In this document: positions 25,157 through 36,264 of the stretch, piece by piece
How the letters are laid out: each line of letters starts with the position of its first letter
How positions within the stretch are numbered: position 1 is the stretch's first letter
Assembly (NCBI GenBank): GCA_913057175.1
Contig: CAJXNP010000025.1
Location: forward strand, 1-64,000
Source: an uncultured Cytophagales bacterium
GTDB taxonomy: Bacteria; Bacteroidota; Bacteroidia; Cytophagales; Cyclobacteriaceae
Reading direction: 5' to 3'
DNA: 64,000 bases
Translations under genes and position numbers: made by a program
Notes under the pieces: model-generated
The model's input: only the letters and a program-made list of their open reading frames with translations
What the model was told of the DNA's origin: nothing
The model's database searches: none

Positions 25157-28132
25157 TTACCTGTCCAGATACTCTTCATCATTCTCTTCAACCGTGCTAT
25201 CGTCGGCAGATGAAGAGAGTTTTTCAAGAAAGTCGACCATGTTGATTTCATGGCTTAGGCTCAGCCTTTTTCTCAATCTGTATCTGGCGGTCTCTACCCC
25301 CCTTACAGAAATGTTCAGAATGGAAGCGATTTCCTTATTGGTGAGGTTCATTTTGACAAATCCACATAATCGAAGTTCTTTTTGAGTGAGATCAGGATAG
25401 GATGACTTGAGTTCGTGAAAGAAATCCTGGTGCACTCTTTCGAAATTGGTATCAAAAACATGTAAATGCTCCTCATCCTGAAGGTTGTGATTGATCTTTC
25501 GTGTAAGCGACCGAACCCTTTCCCTGGACCGTTCATTTTTGATGGAATCTTTTAACTCCTTCAATTCATTATGCATATCATTCAAGAGATCGCGTTTCTT
25601 TACCAGCAGCATGGTATAATTGGCGAGTTCCATGCTTTTATGAATAACATCCTCCTCCAGCTGCTCTTTGTCCTTTATGATCTTTTCTTTTTCACGTTCC
25701 AGTTTGATTTGCTGCAACTCAAGCTCCAGAACCTTTCGGAGTTTAGCTTCTTCTTCCCTCGTTTGTTTGATTTTCCTTTTAACCAGGATGATCAATAGGA
25801 TACCTCCAATCAAACCAAGCAGGCTAAACAAAACAACAGCGATTTTTGTCTGGTACCAAACAGGTAAAATTTCAAAGTTATATTCAGCTTCCCCGGAAGT
25901 TTCTCCCAACTGGTCTCTGCCTTTTACCTTGAAAATATAGTTTCCCGACTTCAGGTAGCTGTATTCCTTTTCAGCCGACTGACTCCACTCTGACCAGTCC
26001 TGATCAATATTCTCTAAAATGTAACTGTATTGAATACCCGTCTTGGTCCCAAACTGCGGAGACGCATAATTAAAAATCAAAGAGCTGGTATTATAAGGCA
26101 GTTCTAATTTTTCTGATTGCTCAAATTGCAATGGAGCAAACTCCAGGTTATTCTGTTTATTTCTGTACTTAATTTCCGTAATATTAGTAGGTATGGAATC
26201 AGTTGTGCTTTCATAATTCAGATTAAAGCTATACAAGCCATCGTTTGTACCGACATACACTTTTGAATCCCCAACCGGTTTGACCAGTTCCAGACTTTTG
26301 ATGAATGTACCCTTTAGCGGAAGGAACATTTCTTTGTGAAGAACAGGAGATTGTTCGTTTGTTTTAAAATAACCCAATTCATCATCCTTTATGAACCAGG
26401 TCTTATCGCCAGAATCGAGAATTTTTCGAATGAGGAGATCATCGCCAAGAATTGTAGATAGTCGTTCATGTGGCGTGAATTCCTTATTCGTGGCATCAAA
26501 TTCATAGACACCCTTATTGGTTACAAAAACCGTATCCCTCTGCCATGTGAAGATATTGATATTGTAAAGAGATGGCAAACCATGCTGATCTGTATAGTGT
26601 TCCAAACTGACGGTTCGCCTGAATTGCCTGTCTATTTTTATTTTGTACACCCCTTCGTACCCATGACAAATCCAGAAAACACCGGGTTCATTACTTTGCA
26701 AAATATCTCTGCTGGAAATATCCAATCCATTGATCCTATTCTCAAAAACAAACCTTCCATTTTTGAAAGATAGCAGGTTTAATCCATGGTATTCGCATGC
26801 CAGATAATGGTTGGGAAATCCATCAATTGGAATTACTTTCCAGACACCCAGGGTGCCTTCCACCAGATAGCTCCTTTTTCCATCAGAAACATAGACTCCC
26901 CGGTCATGGCTGATCACCAGTTTATCTTCAAGCACGCTAAGTGACCATGCCTGAGCTTCCAAACCAGGTATGATATCAAAATCACGCCTTAACAAAAATT
27001 GATCATCACCTTTAAGCTCCGCGGCATACACGCCCTGGTTTGTCGCAACATAAAGCCGATCCTTGTATTGGATCATATCATAAATTGCCGCATCCTCAAA
27101 TATCAAGGTCATAGGAGTCGCCATCTCGATACAATCGATCCCTTTATTTAACATCGCCCATATATTGCCTTGATGGGACATTCCCAGGCTCAAAACGGTA
27201 TTATCCTGCAGGCCTCTGATCTCCCGCTCCACAGGGTCTGCAGAATGCTGAAAGTTTAATTCTATCACCTGGTTGTTGATGGTTCCCAGGTAGAATTTTT
27301 TATCAGAATTTATTGCACAAAATATCTCATCGGTCGACTCGTCCGGCAAATGGTTGCGAAAGAGATCAGCCTTCCCTTCCTGAAGGTTTAAAAGGTAAGA
27401 GAAACCATCCTTTGTAAAGACAAACAGCTCCTCCTGTTGGATACCTTGAAAAATACCTACGATTGTCTCATTTCTGTAAGCGTTGGCAGCAACGACTTCA
27501 TCAAATTCCATCGTGCTGACATTGAGTTTTTTAATGCCCCAATTATCCACCACAAATAGCTCATCATTAACCTCATTTAAATAAGAAAAACGATCTGTTG
27601 AAGGAATAGTAATAGCATTTCTGCCTTTCAAGGCAATGAGCATTTTAAAACTCCGAAAGATAATGTGCCCTTTGTTCTCGATTATCTGCCAGACGTCCTC
27701 AAAGTTCTGGTCTTCGGGGCGAAGAAAACCATTGAGTGATTCATAGTAATAATTGCCGTATTGATCTCTCTGAATTGTTCCAATTTCATTGATCCCTCCT
27801 GCATACACGTTGCCGTCAGATGCATACTTCAAACTTCGTACGGTTGAACCATTCGGCAATTTGATCAATTCCCACCGTTCCCCGTCAAAAATGACTACGC
27901 CATCGTTGTTGCCAAAATACATGATCCCCCGATCATCCTCCGTCATGCACCAGAACTGGGAATCTGAATTGTAATCATCCTTATTAAAATGTTTGATTTC
28001 CGGCGAACCCTTAATAGATAGCAGATCATTCTCCTCAGATTGAGCATATGCGGTACCTATTGTATGATTGAGAATGACAATGACTAAAAAATAGACAAAT
28101 CTAATCCCGTATCGACTCTTTCGTAACTCCAT
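25157..28132 (-). CDS. Propeller / Y_Y_Y / LuxR one-protein transmembrane regulator
   Basis: About 991 residues, counted from the ATG at 28132 because it gives a normal signal peptide ending AYAQ (an ATG at 28156 adds eight residues). The periplasmic part is a two-component-type beta-propeller followed by a Y_Y_Y domain (~687-750, with LIFNYASPQFG and YILENIDQDW). One transmembrane helix (~763-783) leads to a long coiled coil and a LuxR-type helix-turn-helix (~914-967, LTNKEIASILNISVRGVETARYRLRKRL). There is no histidine kinase or receiver domain, so it would carry a signal straight to DNA. It diverges from the laminarin PUL and probably controls it. Confidence 0.88.
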   Translation of the reverse strand: MELRKSRYGIRFVYFLVIVILNHTIGTAYAQSEENDLLSIKGSPEIKHFNKDDYNSDSQFWCMTEDDRGIMYFGNNDGVVIFDGERWELIKLPNGSTVRSLKYASDGNVYAGGINEIGTIQRDQYGNYYYESLNGFLRPEDQNFEDVWQIIENKGHIIFRSFKMLIALKGRNAITIPSTDRFSYLNEVNDELFVVDNWGIKKLNVSTMEFDEVVAANAYRNETIVGIFQGIQQEELFVFTKDGFSYLLNLQEGKADLFRNHLPDESTDEIFCAINSDKKFYLGTINNQVIELNFQHSADPVEREIRGLQDNTVLSLGMSHQGNIWAMLNKGIDCIEMATPMTLIFEDAAIYDMIQYKDRLYVATNQGVYAAELKGDDQFLLRRDFDIIPGLEAQAWSLSVLEDKLVISHDRGVYVSDGKRSYLVEGTLGVWKVIPIDGFPNHYLACEYHGLNLLSFKNGRFVFENRINGLDISSRDILQSNEPGVFWICHGYEGVYKIKIDRQFRRTVSLEHYTDQHGLPSLYNINIFTWQRDTVFVTNKGVYEFDATNKEFTPHERLSTILGDDLLIRKILDSGDKTWFIKDDELGYFKTNEQSPVLHKEMFLPLKGTFIKSLELVKPVGDSKVYVGTNDGLYSFNLNYESTTDSIPTNITEIKYRNKQNNLEFAPLQFEQSEKLELPYNTSSLIFNYASPQFGTKTGIQYSYILENIDQDWSEWSQSAEKEYSYLKSGNYIFKVKGRDQLGETSGEAEYNFEILPVWYQTKIAVVLFSLLGLIGGILLIILVKRKIKQTREEEAKLRKVLELELQQIKLEREKEKIIKDKEQLEEDVIHKSMELANYTMLLVKKRDLLNDMHNELKELKDSIKNERSRERVRSLTRKINHNLQDEEHLHVFDTNFERVHQDFFHELKSSYPDLTQKELRLCGFVKMNLTNKEIASILNISVRGVETARYRLRKRLSLSHEINMVDFLEKLSSSADDSTVEENDEEYLDR

Positions 28133-28347
28133 CCCGTAATTTAAATCAATAAGCAATTGACTTACAGTGCTTTTACTTTTAATGACGTATTAAACACGTA
28201 CTTCAAAATAATAAATGAAGTAAATTAAGTGTAGTCAATCCACAAAAAAAATTTTACCGGTCAGATTATTTTTAACTATCAGAATAACTAACCTAACCAA
28301 ATTCTGGTATTCTGCTTAAATAAATTAGAAAACTAAACCCTGAAATT

Positions 28348-31170
28348 GTGAAATATTTTAACACCCTTATTTTTTGTCTATCTATCCATAAAACGATTTC
28401 CGAAATCCGGTATTTAAAGAATAGTTTCATTTTGCGATTTGCATTTATCCTTTTACTCGGATTGCATATGAGCCTGGTCTGTCATGCACAATTTTTAAAA
28501 ACCAATGGCTCCAAAATAGTTGACCCTGCTAATAATGAGGTTATTTTGAGAGGGATCGGCCTGGGAGGATGGATGCTCCAAGAAGGTTATATGCTGAGAA
28601 CATCTGGCCCGCAACACGAAATTGAGACCAAAATAACGGAGCTGATCGGGGAAGAGAAAACACAGGAATTCTACGATGCCTGGCTGGCCAATCATTTCAG
28701 AAAAATCGATGTGGATTCCCTCGCCTCCTGGGGATTCAATTCTATCCGTCTTCCCATGCACTACAAACTTTTTACACCACCCATCGAAGAGGAGCCCGTT
28801 CCGGGTGAAATTACTTTTATTGATAAGGGATTTGACATGGTGGATGATCTTGTTTCCTGGTGCAGGGACAATAACATTTACATCATTCTGGACATGCACG
28901 CCGCTCCGGGAGGTCAGGGAGAAAATGCAGACATCAGCGATTACGATCCCACCAAATCATCACTTTGGGAAAGCCAGGCTAACCAGGACAAGCTGGTTGC
29001 AGTGTGGAAAAAACTTGCCGAGCGATATGCCGATGAACCTCAAATTGCCGCTTATGATCTGATCAACGAAACAAACTGGGGATTTCAGGATCATGAAAAT
29101 GACCCGAATGGATGTAGTGAAAATCAAAGCGCTCCCCTGTGGAACCTTCAAAAAAGGATCACCGAAGCCATTCGAGAAGTAGATGTAAATCACATCATCA
29201 TCATTGAAGGAAACTGTTGGGGAAATAATTATTCGGGGATGCCATCACTGTGGGACAGTAACATAGTGATCAGCTATCACAAATACTGGAATACAAACGC
29301 GCCTTCATCTATCCAGGGAATGATCGCGATGCGTCAGCAACGAAACGTCCCAATCTGGTTGGGCGAAACCGGGGAGAACTCCAATACATGGTTTACCGAT
29401 GCCATCAGTTTATTGGAAAGCAATGGCATCGGATGGTCGTGGTGGCCACACAAGAAGATGGGTGGAAACAATCCATTAGAAATTAAGGTAAAAAGCGGCT
29501 ACCAGGAGATCTTAAATTATTGGTCGGGAAGCGGAGCGAAACCAACCGAGGAATCTGCCTATGATGCATTGATGCAGGTAACGGAAGACCTAAAGCTGGA
29601 AAACAATGTGTTCCATAAAGATGTAGTGGATGCCATGATTCGTCAGCCGCATTCCGATGAAGCCATTCCTTTTACAAATCACGATATTATACCAAATGAA
29701 ACAAATCGAGTTTTTGCCACAAATTACGATCTTGGTAAACATGGTATAGCCTATCATGATGATGAAGTAACCAATGAAACGGGAAATGCCGGCGGACTTA
29801 CCTGGAACCTGGGACGAAGCTACCGGAACGATGGAGTGGACATCGAAGCATGCCATGATGAAATTACCAACGGTTACAATGTAGGCTGGACTGCTGATGG
29901 CGAATGGTTGCAATATACATTGGACGTGGATTCGAGTGGTGTTTATCAGGCAGATATTCGATACGCTGTGCTGAATGATGGTTCAGCTATTAAGCTCTTA
30001 GTTAATAATGCGGATCAATCGGCAGTAGTTGAGCTACCCGCTACCGGAGGTTATCAGACCTGGGGGACTCACTCTGTTCAGGATGTCATCCTTTATGAAG
30101 GAAAACAACAACTTCGATTATTCATCGAAACCGGAGGTGTGAATATCAATTACCTGGAATTCACTTTAAAAAAAAAGATCTCTGAGGTAAGCTTTAAACC
30201 TGTTTCCGGTAAGACATCCGAATCTGAAAATAAAATATACCTAACCCTTAATAAGAAAATTGATGTTTCATCAGTAGAAAATTCAGGATTTACCTGTACC
30301 GTTAATGGTCATGAAGTGGATATTGCAAGCATCGTTGCCAATCCGGAGAGTGATCAAATCCTCGCTTTAGATATCAACGCCGAACTCAACGATGGCAGCC
30401 AAATAACCCTGGATTACGATGGTGATCAGATTGTAGCGATGGATGGCTCCAGTTTAGAAACCTTTTCCAACCTGGAAATTGAAAATAATTTACCCACTCA
30501 TCTCGCTATTCCCGGTCAGATCGAAGCAGAAATTTTTAATGTAAACCAGGGACTAGAAACCGAAACTACCACAGATGTTGGAGGAGGAGAAAACATTGGG
30601 TATACCAATACGGGTGATTTCCTGGAATACCTGATCAATGTGCAGGATTCGGGAGAATACAGGCTGGAGGTAAGAATTGCATGTGAAAGCCAGGCAGGCA
30701 TTTTTGAGGTGCAGCAGCTTTCACTTGATGGAGAACTATTAAATGCTAAAGAAATCCAGGTGCCTGTAACCGGCGGATGGCAAACCTGGCAGACCATTTC
30801 AACTAAAATGACACTGGATAATGGCAGGTCCAAACTTAGGGTAGAGATCATCCAACCGGAATTCAACATTAACTGGTATAGATTTTCATTTTTGGGAGTT
30901 GTGAATGGCATGGAAGATTCGCAACAAGGCTTTTTGATATATCCTAACCCTGTGAAGGACACCCTCAACATTCGCTTGTCCGACGAAATTTCCGGACCTG
31001 AAAATTTACTTTCAATCAGGAATCTGCATGGTCAATTGATCTTCCAACGTTCGGGTGTTCAAAACGAAGAAGAAATTAACTTAAACCCTTTCTCTTTTCA
31101 ATCCGGACTATACATAGTGGAGCTGATGACAAGCGATCTCCATCACGTTAAGAAGTTTTGGGTTGAATAG
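28348..31170 (+). CDS. Secreted GH5-CBM6-CBM6 glucanase with T9SS signal
   Basis: The 940-residue protein starts at a GTG and has an unusually long signal region (cleavage near CHAQ48). Residues ~50-410 are a GH5 glycosidase: acid/base Glu241 in DLINETNWG and nucleophile Glu340 in IWLGETGEN. Two CBM6-type modules follow (~450-610 and ~720-855; NVGWTADGEWLQYTLDV and NIGYTNTGDFLEYLINV), separated by an Ig-like domain. The last ~75 residues are a type IX secretion sorting domain (IYPNPVKDTLNI ... SGLYIVEL). It is therefore exported and held on or released from the surface. With GH16 and GH3 partners the likely substrate is beta-1,3-glucan, but GH5 subfamilies vary. Confidence 0.9.
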   Translation: MKYFNTLIFCLSIHKTISEIRYLKNSFILRFAFILLLGLHMSLVCHAQFLKTNGSKIVDPANNEVILRGIGLGGWMLQEGYMLRTSGPQHEIETKITELIGEEKTQEFYDAWLANHFRKIDVDSLASWGFNSIRLPMHYKLFTPPIEEEPVPGEITFIDKGFDMVDDLVSWCRDNNIYIILDMHAAPGGQGENADISDYDPTKSSLWESQANQDKLVAVWKKLAERYADEPQIAAYDLINETNWGFQDHENDPNGCSENQSAPLWNLQKRITEAIREVDVNHIIIIEGNCWGNNYSGMPSLWDSNIVISYHKYWNTNAPSSIQGMIAMRQQRNVPIWLGETGENSNTWFTDAISLLESNGIGWSWWPHKKMGGNNPLEIKVKSGYQEILNYWSGSGAKPTEESAYDALMQVTEDLKLENNVFHKDVVDAMIRQPHSDEAIPFTNHDIIPNETNRVFATNYDLGKHGIAYHDDEVTNETGNAGGLTWNLGRSYRNDGVDIEACHDEITNGYNVGWTADGEWLQYTLDVDSSGVYQADIRYAVLNDGSAIKLLVNNADQSAVVELPATGGYQTWGTHSVQDVILYEGKQQLRLFIETGGVNINYLEFTLKKKISEVSFKPVSGKTSESENKIYLTLNKKIDVSSVENSGFTCTVNGHEVDIASIVANPESDQILALDINAELNDGSQITLDYDGDQIVAMDGSSLETFSNLEIENNLPTHLAIPGQIEAEIFNVNQGLETETTTDVGGGENIGYTNTGDFLEYLINVQDSGEYRLEVRIACESQAGIFEVQQLSLDGELLNAKEIQVPVTGGWQTWQTISTKMTLDNGRSKLRVEIIQPEFNINWYRFSFLGVVNGMEDSQQGFLIYPNPVKDTLNIRLSDEISGPENLLSIRNLHGQLIFQRSGVQNEEEINLNPFSFQSGLYIVELMTSDLHHVKKFWVE

Positions 31171-31507
31171 TTTGGGTCATTCCATTAATAAATCATCAAT
31201 CGTACATCTTTTTTGCTCAAGAACTTTGAAAGATTTATAAAAACAACCCCTGGTCAAGTATGCTTTTTATAAAAAACGTTGCAATGGGAAAGGACATTCA
31301 AAAAGATTAACTATTTGAAAAACAGTTATTTAAATCTAATTGAAGTAGTAAAGACGTAGGTTGATTTTATGTTGAAGTATTTTAAGTGTATGCCTTCAGT
31401 GAAGAGAATCCAACATCACTTCTAAATTTGATTTTGCAAAAATGATTATGAAAGAGGTTTCATAATGCGATTTTTTTATTTCCAATCATCTATAAAACGT
31501 ATAAAGT
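31171..31507 (+). promoter_or_regulatory. 337-bp leader upstream of second susC-like gene
   Basis: No gene is seen here. TAAATTTG at 31423-31430 matches the -7 consensus TAnnTTTG, without a clear -33 box. AAAGAGGTTTCATAATGCG near 31450 is partly symmetric (GAAA/TTTC). The length would allow a separate promoter for susC/susD independent of the GH5 gene. Confidence 0.35.
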
Positions 31508-34500
31508 ATGAAATTAGAAATTCTACAAATTCTGAAAAGGTTGCAAAGGCCTTTTCTGGTTTTCTGCCTGACTGGTATGTGGGCTTTTTCCTATGCCCAG
31601 GAATTATCGGTGAGCGGAGTTGTGAAAGACGAGTCTGACAGCGGTTTACCAGGTGTCAGTATCTTAGTAAAGGGGACAACCATAGGGACCATCTCTGATA
31701 TCGATGGGAACTATACCCTTAATGTACCATCGGATAATTCCGTTTTGGTTTATTCTTATGTCGGTTATTTAACCGAAGAGATATTGGTGGAAGGGAGAAG
31801 CGCCCTCAATGTAACGATGTCTCCGGATATAACTTCTCTGGAAGAGATCGTCGTGATCGGTTACGGTGAGCAAAAGAAAAGCCTGACTACCGGTGCTATT
31901 TCTTCTGTAAAAGCTGAAGATATTCAGACGGTATCCGTTGCGAGAGTTGACCAGGCCCTACAAGGTAGGACATCGGGAGTTTACATCGTTCCAAATTCAG
32001 GATCTCCGGGAAATGGAACAAAAATCCGGGTAAGGGGTGCAGCCTCGAATGGAAACTCCAATCCATTGTACATCATCGATGGTGTTCGAACCGGCGCTGA
32101 TGGCATGGATTATTTAAGTCCGAGCGAAATTCAATCCATCGAAGTATTGAAGGATGCTGCATCGGCTGCCATTTATGGTGCTGAAGGAGCAAATGGTGTA
32201 GTGATCGTTACGACAAAAAAGGGGGATTCCAATCAAAGCCAAATAAGTTACAGTGGCCAAATGGGTGTTCAATCGGTTGATCCAAACCTTATGCCAATGA
32301 TGAACGCGCAGCAATACCAGGAATACATGGAAGAAGCTGCTGTTCCGGGTGCTCCTACCCAGGCTGATGTTAGCGGAATCGGTGATGGAACCAATTGGAT
32401 TGACGAAGTATTCGAAAATGCTCCGATGCAAAACCACAGTCTTTCTTTCAGCGGAGGCAGTGATAAATCCACCTATTTCATTACAGGAACCATGTATCAA
32501 CAACAAGGTGTATTGGGTGGTGATAAAGCTAAATTTGACCGTTACACGATACGATTGAATTCCAATCACAAACTAAAAGACTGGTTGACAATCGGCGAAA
32601 ATTTATCTTACGCTTACATTCAAAAAAGGGGTGTTTCGGAAGATGATGAATTTGGCTCGATTGTAAGTAGTGCAATGGCCCTGGATCCGGTTACTCCTGC
32701 AGTTTATACTACTTCTACTCTGCCACAGCATGTTCAGGATGCCATTGCGGCAGGACAACCGTTGGTGAAAGACGAAAATGGAAACTACTACGGAATATCC
32801 AATTTTGTAAAAGGCGAATATGGCAACCCACTTGCCAGAATTGATCTTGACAAAGGAAGGACCACACAAAACAAGATATTGGGTAATATTTACCTGGAGA
32901 TCCATCCGATTGAGGGCTTTAAATTTACAACAAGGTTAGGCATCGATGCCGCATTCCAGCGTGAGCATAACTGGACACCAACCTATTGGTTCTCCAGTGA
33001 AAGCCTGAACACTGTTGCGACCGGTTCAGACAACTGGCAGGAATGGTATACCTGGCAATGGGAAAACTTTGCTTCATATGATAAAACCATTGGCGAGCAT
33101 CACTTCACCTTGCTGGCAGGTGCTTCTCAGCAAAAGTACACTTACAATACAGTAAGTGGAAGTTACTCAGGATTATTCCGTGAAGAAGAGAAATGGTCAT
33201 ATGGAGACTATGTTCCTGATAACCTTGACAGGATAGCCAGCCGACCTGAATACAGAACCCTTGCTTCATTTTTTGGAAGAGTTTCCTACGATTATAATGG
33301 AAAATACCTGGTCAACGCCACCGTTCGAAGAGATGGATCATCCATGCTTTCTGATGGAAATAAATGGGGTACGTTTCCTTCAGTCTCATTGGGATGGGTT
33401 CTTTCTAATGAGAACTTCTATCCTGCCGGTTTATCAGAGATTATCAATTATGCGAAAATCAGAGGTAGCTGGGGAGAAAACGGTAGTTTATCTAACCTGT
33501 ATCCAGGGCAATGGCAATCATCTATTTCTACCAATGTAGGTGGAGTAATCCGGTACCCAAGTCCTGACGGCACTTACGTTTTTGGAGCAGCACCATCCAA
33601 TTTGCAAAACCCATCCCTGACCTGGGAAACAAGTGAGCAGATAGATGTAGGATTAGATCTGAGACTTTTCAACAGCCAACTTAACTTTACTGTCGATTAC
33701 TTCGAAAAAACCACAAAGGATCTGATCACTCCGGGTGCACCTCCAATTTTTGCCGGGAACAGCCTTCCTTTTGTCAATGCAGGTAATGTTCTGAACAAGG
33801 GATTTGAATTTGAGTTATCCTATAACAATGCATCGCATCGTGAGTTCCAGTATGAGATCAGCGGTAACTTTACCACGCTTGACAATGAAGTAACTTACCT
33901 GGATCCAAACTATCCAAATATTGCCGGAGCTAATATCGGTACAGGATGGGGAGGAGCAACTCAGTTCTCAGAAGGCTATCCCGTTTGGTATTTTAACGGA
34001 TACAAAACTGATGGAATCTTCCAAAATCAAGGACAGATTGATGCATATCTCGCTGATGGTCTAACTGGCTACACACCTTCTCCAGGTGATCCCGTCATCC
34101 TTGATGTCAACGAAGATGGTCAGATCTCGCCAGCAGATCAGACTTATATCGGAGATCCAAATCCTGATTTCTTCTACGGTGCAAGAGTTAGTATGAACTA
34201 CAAAGGGTTTGACTTCCTTGTCTTTGTTCAGGGACAATCTGGAAATGATATTTTGATGGGATTCAATCGAACTGATCGTCCAACAGCAAACAAACCAGCG
34301 TTTTTCTATGAAGACCGATGGACTGGCGATGGCTCGACCAATGAATGGTTTGCAGCTAATACAAGCAGCACTCAAATTTACAGCAGTGATTTAATGGTAT
34401 TCAGCGGATCATATGCCCGAATCAGACAGCTGCAATTGGGTTACAATCTTCCTAACTCATTATTGGAATCCATCAAGATTAGAAATGCACGACTCTATGT

Positions 34501-34645
34501 ATCAATGGATAACTACTTCACCTTTACCAAATACCCAGGTCTGGATCCTGAAGCCGGAAGTGGTGATGACAACAGTATCGGCATTGACAGAGGTGTATAT
34601 CCCATTCCAAGAACGATCATTGGAGGTTTAACTTTTAGTTTTTAA
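31508..34645 (+). CDS. SusC-type TonB receptor, laminarin PUL
   Basis: The 1045-residue receptor has a signal peptide (ending SYAQ31), a carboxypeptidase-regulatory-like domain (~33-108), a LEEIVVIGYGE box, a plug (~122-240) and a beta-barrel ending in FSF. Unlike the galactan receptor it lacks an STN domain, in keeping with control by the divergent propeller-LuxR regulator rather than a sigma/FecR pair. It transports oligosaccharides into the periplasm with SusD, whose gene starts 19 bp on. Confidence 0.95.
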   Translation: MKLEILQILKRLQRPFLVFCLTGMWAFSYAQELSVSGVVKDESDSGLPGVSILVKGTTIGTISDIDGNYTLNVPSDNSVLVYSYVGYLTEEILVEGRSALNVTMSPDITSLEEIVVIGYGEQKKSLTTGAISSVKAEDIQTVSVARVDQALQGRTSGVYIVPNSGSPGNGTKIRVRGAASNGNSNPLYIIDGVRTGADGMDYLSPSEIQSIEVLKDAASAAIYGAEGANGVVIVTTKKGDSNQSQISYSGQMGVQSVDPNLMPMMNAQQYQEYMEEAAVPGAPTQADVSGIGDGTNWIDEVFENAPMQNHSLSFSGGSDKSTYFITGTMYQQQGVLGGDKAKFDRYTIRLNSNHKLKDWLTIGENLSYAYIQKRGVSEDDEFGSIVSSAMALDPVTPAVYTTSTLPQHVQDAIAAGQPLVKDENGNYYGISNFVKGEYGNPLARIDLDKGRTTQNKILGNIYLEIHPIEGFKFTTRLGIDAAFQREHNWTPTYWFSSESLNTVATGSDNWQEWYTWQWENFASYDKTIGEHHFTLLAGASQQKYTYNTVSGSYSGLFREEEKWSYGDYVPDNLDRIASRPEYRTLASFFGRVSYDYNGKYLVNATVRRDGSSMLSDGNKWGTFPSVSLGWVLSNENFYPAGLSEIINYAKIRGSWGENGSLSNLYPGQWQSSISTNVGGVIRYPSPDGTYVFGAAPSNLQNPSLTWETSEQIDVGLDLRLFNSQLNFTVDYFEKTTKDLITPGAPPIFAGNSLPFVNAGNVLNKGFEFELSYNNASHREFQYEISGNFTTLDNEVTYLDPNYPNIAGANIGTGWGGATQFSEGYPVWYFNGYKTDGIFQNQGQIDAYLADGLTGYTPSPGDPVILDVNEDGQISPADQTYIGDPNPDFFYGARVSMNYKGFDFLVFVQGQSGNDILMGFNRTDRPTANKPAFFYEDRWTGDGSTNEWFAANTSSTQIYSSDLMVFSGSYARIRQLQLGYNLPNSLLESIKIRNARLYVSMDNYFTFTKYPGLDPEAGSGDDNSIGIDRGVYPIPRTIIGGLTFSF

Positions 34646-34663
34646 TTAATAACAGAATTCGAC

Positions 34664-36181
34664 ATGAAAAATATATTCATTAAAAATATACTTGCCCTGG
34701 CAATTGTGCTATCGGCAACATCGTGCGAAGATTTTCTTGACCAGGAAGTGCCTGGAAAATTTTCAGAACAGGATTTTTATCAAACTGACGAAGACGCAAC
34801 CATGTCCGTAACGGCTATTTACGACATGGTTTCAGCCCATTACTATTCCAACTGGGCAAGTTTGTATGTTGTAAAGACCATGCCTTCTGATGAAAGTAAC
34901 GCAGGAGGAAGTAATGATGGCGACCAGAAAGGTTACCAGGATCTGGATGACTTTAACATTGATGCACAAAATGACAAAGTGAGAGACGTCTGGAGAATGC
35001 TTTACTATGCCATCTATCGATCAAACAAGGTGATCAATAAAATGCCTGGCGATACAGATCTTCAAAAAAGGTTGATCGCAGAAGCAAAAGCATTAAGAGC
35101 CATGAATTATTTTGATTTGGTCACACTTTGGGGTGGAGTTCCTCTGGTTTTGGATGATGTTGATCCAAGTCAATACACAAGTGTTGGAAGAACGTCTAAG
35201 GAGGATGTTTATGCTCAGATCGAACAGGATCTGCAGGAAGCTATCTCAGCACTGCCAGTAAAAAGTGCATATGGACTGGTTGATTCATTCAGGTTCTCAA
35301 AAGGCGCAGCTCAAGCGCTATTAGGAAAAGTTCATTTGTTCCAGGAAGAATGGTCAGATGCTGTCACGCAATTTGAAGCGGTTATTTCAAGTGGTGAATA
35401 CCAGTTAGAACCTTCGGTTCAACGTGTATTTTCCAATGCCGGTGAATTTGGAGTAGAGTCTCTGTTTGAATTATCCTTTACGAATAACGAATCTTACGAC
35501 TGGGGCAACTTCCCATGGGGTGAAAAGCCAGAAAGTAATATCCATGTTCAGCTGATGGGTCCCCGGGCAGATTTCTATACCCCTGCCCCTGGAGACTCGC
35601 TAATGGGTGGCTGGGGTTTTAATGTGCCAAAAGATAAATTATACCAGGCTTTCGTTGATGCTGGCGATGACAACAGAAGAATAGTAACAGTCATGTCAGA
35701 GACAGAGTTGGAAGCTGCAGGTGGTAACTGGAGTGTAGACAATGCCTGGGATTTTGAAGGATACTGGCAAAGAAAGTATGGCACATTCTCCGGATCAACA
35801 GGCGGTCCTGTTGGTGAATTAAACTATGGAACCAATTTCAGGATCATCCGATACGCAGATGTGCTATTAATGGCGTCAGAAGCAAACTTCCGTGCCGGCA
35901 ACGAACCAACATCAAGGGATTATCTCAACGAGGTTCGTGAGCGGCCAGGCACAAACCTTCCGGAAGTAAACGCATCAGGAAATGATCTTTTTGAAGCAAT
36001 CGTAACAGAAAGGCAACTTGAACTGGCATTGGAAGGCCATCGATATCTCGACCTGGTACGTTGGGGAAGAGCGCAGCAAGAACTAGGACCGTTAGGTTTT
36101 GAAAACGGAACACACGAGGTTCTTCCAATTCCGATCAACGATGTCCGATCAGGAGCATTGGAGCAAAATCCTAACTATTAG
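34664..36181 (+). CDS. SusD/RagB-family lipoprotein, laminarin PUL
   Basis: The 505-residue protein has lipobox ATSC (Cys21), the helical repeat core with LIAEAKALRAMNYFDLVTLWGGVPL, and the C-terminal signature ELALEGHRYLDLVRWGRAQ followed by LPIPINDVRSG. SusD proteins bind the glycan and close the SusC pore. It is cotranscribed with the receptor upstream and followed by a strong hairpin terminator. Confidence 0.95.
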   Translation: MKNIFIKNILALAIVLSATSCEDFLDQEVPGKFSEQDFYQTDEDATMSVTAIYDMVSAHYYSNWASLYVVKTMPSDESNAGGSNDGDQKGYQDLDDFNIDAQNDKVRDVWRMLYYAIYRSNKVINKMPGDTDLQKRLIAEAKALRAMNYFDLVTLWGGVPLVLDDVDPSQYTSVGRTSKEDVYAQIEQDLQEAISALPVKSAYGLVDSFRFSKGAAQALLGKVHLFQEEWSDAVTQFEAVISSGEYQLEPSVQRVFSNAGEFGVESLFELSFTNNESYDWGNFPWGEKPESNIHVQLMGPRADFYTPAPGDSLMGGWGFNVPKDKLYQAFVDAGDDNRRIVTVMSETELEAAGGNWSVDNAWDFEGYWQRKYGTFSGSTGGPVGELNYGTNFRIIRYADVLLMASEANFRAGNEPTSRDYLNEVRERPGTNLPEVNASGNDLFEAIVTERQLELALEGHRYLDLVRWGRAQQELGPLGFENGTHEVLPIPINDVRSGALEQNPNY

Positions 36182-36205
36182 AAACGGTTATATAATAAAT
36201 AAAGA

Positions 36206-36240
36206 AATAAGGGCAGCATTTTTAGTTGCCCTTATTTTGT
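36206..36240 (+). terminator. Rho-independent-like terminator after SusD
   Basis: AATAAGGGCA pairs with TGCCCTTATT around an AT-rich loop and is followed by TTTGT. It lies between SusD (stop 36181) and GH16 (start 36265). It may let more SusC/SusD than enzyme be made from one promoter. Confidence 0.7.
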
Positions 36241-36264
36241 AGGTTTTTATAAATTGGAGAAAAA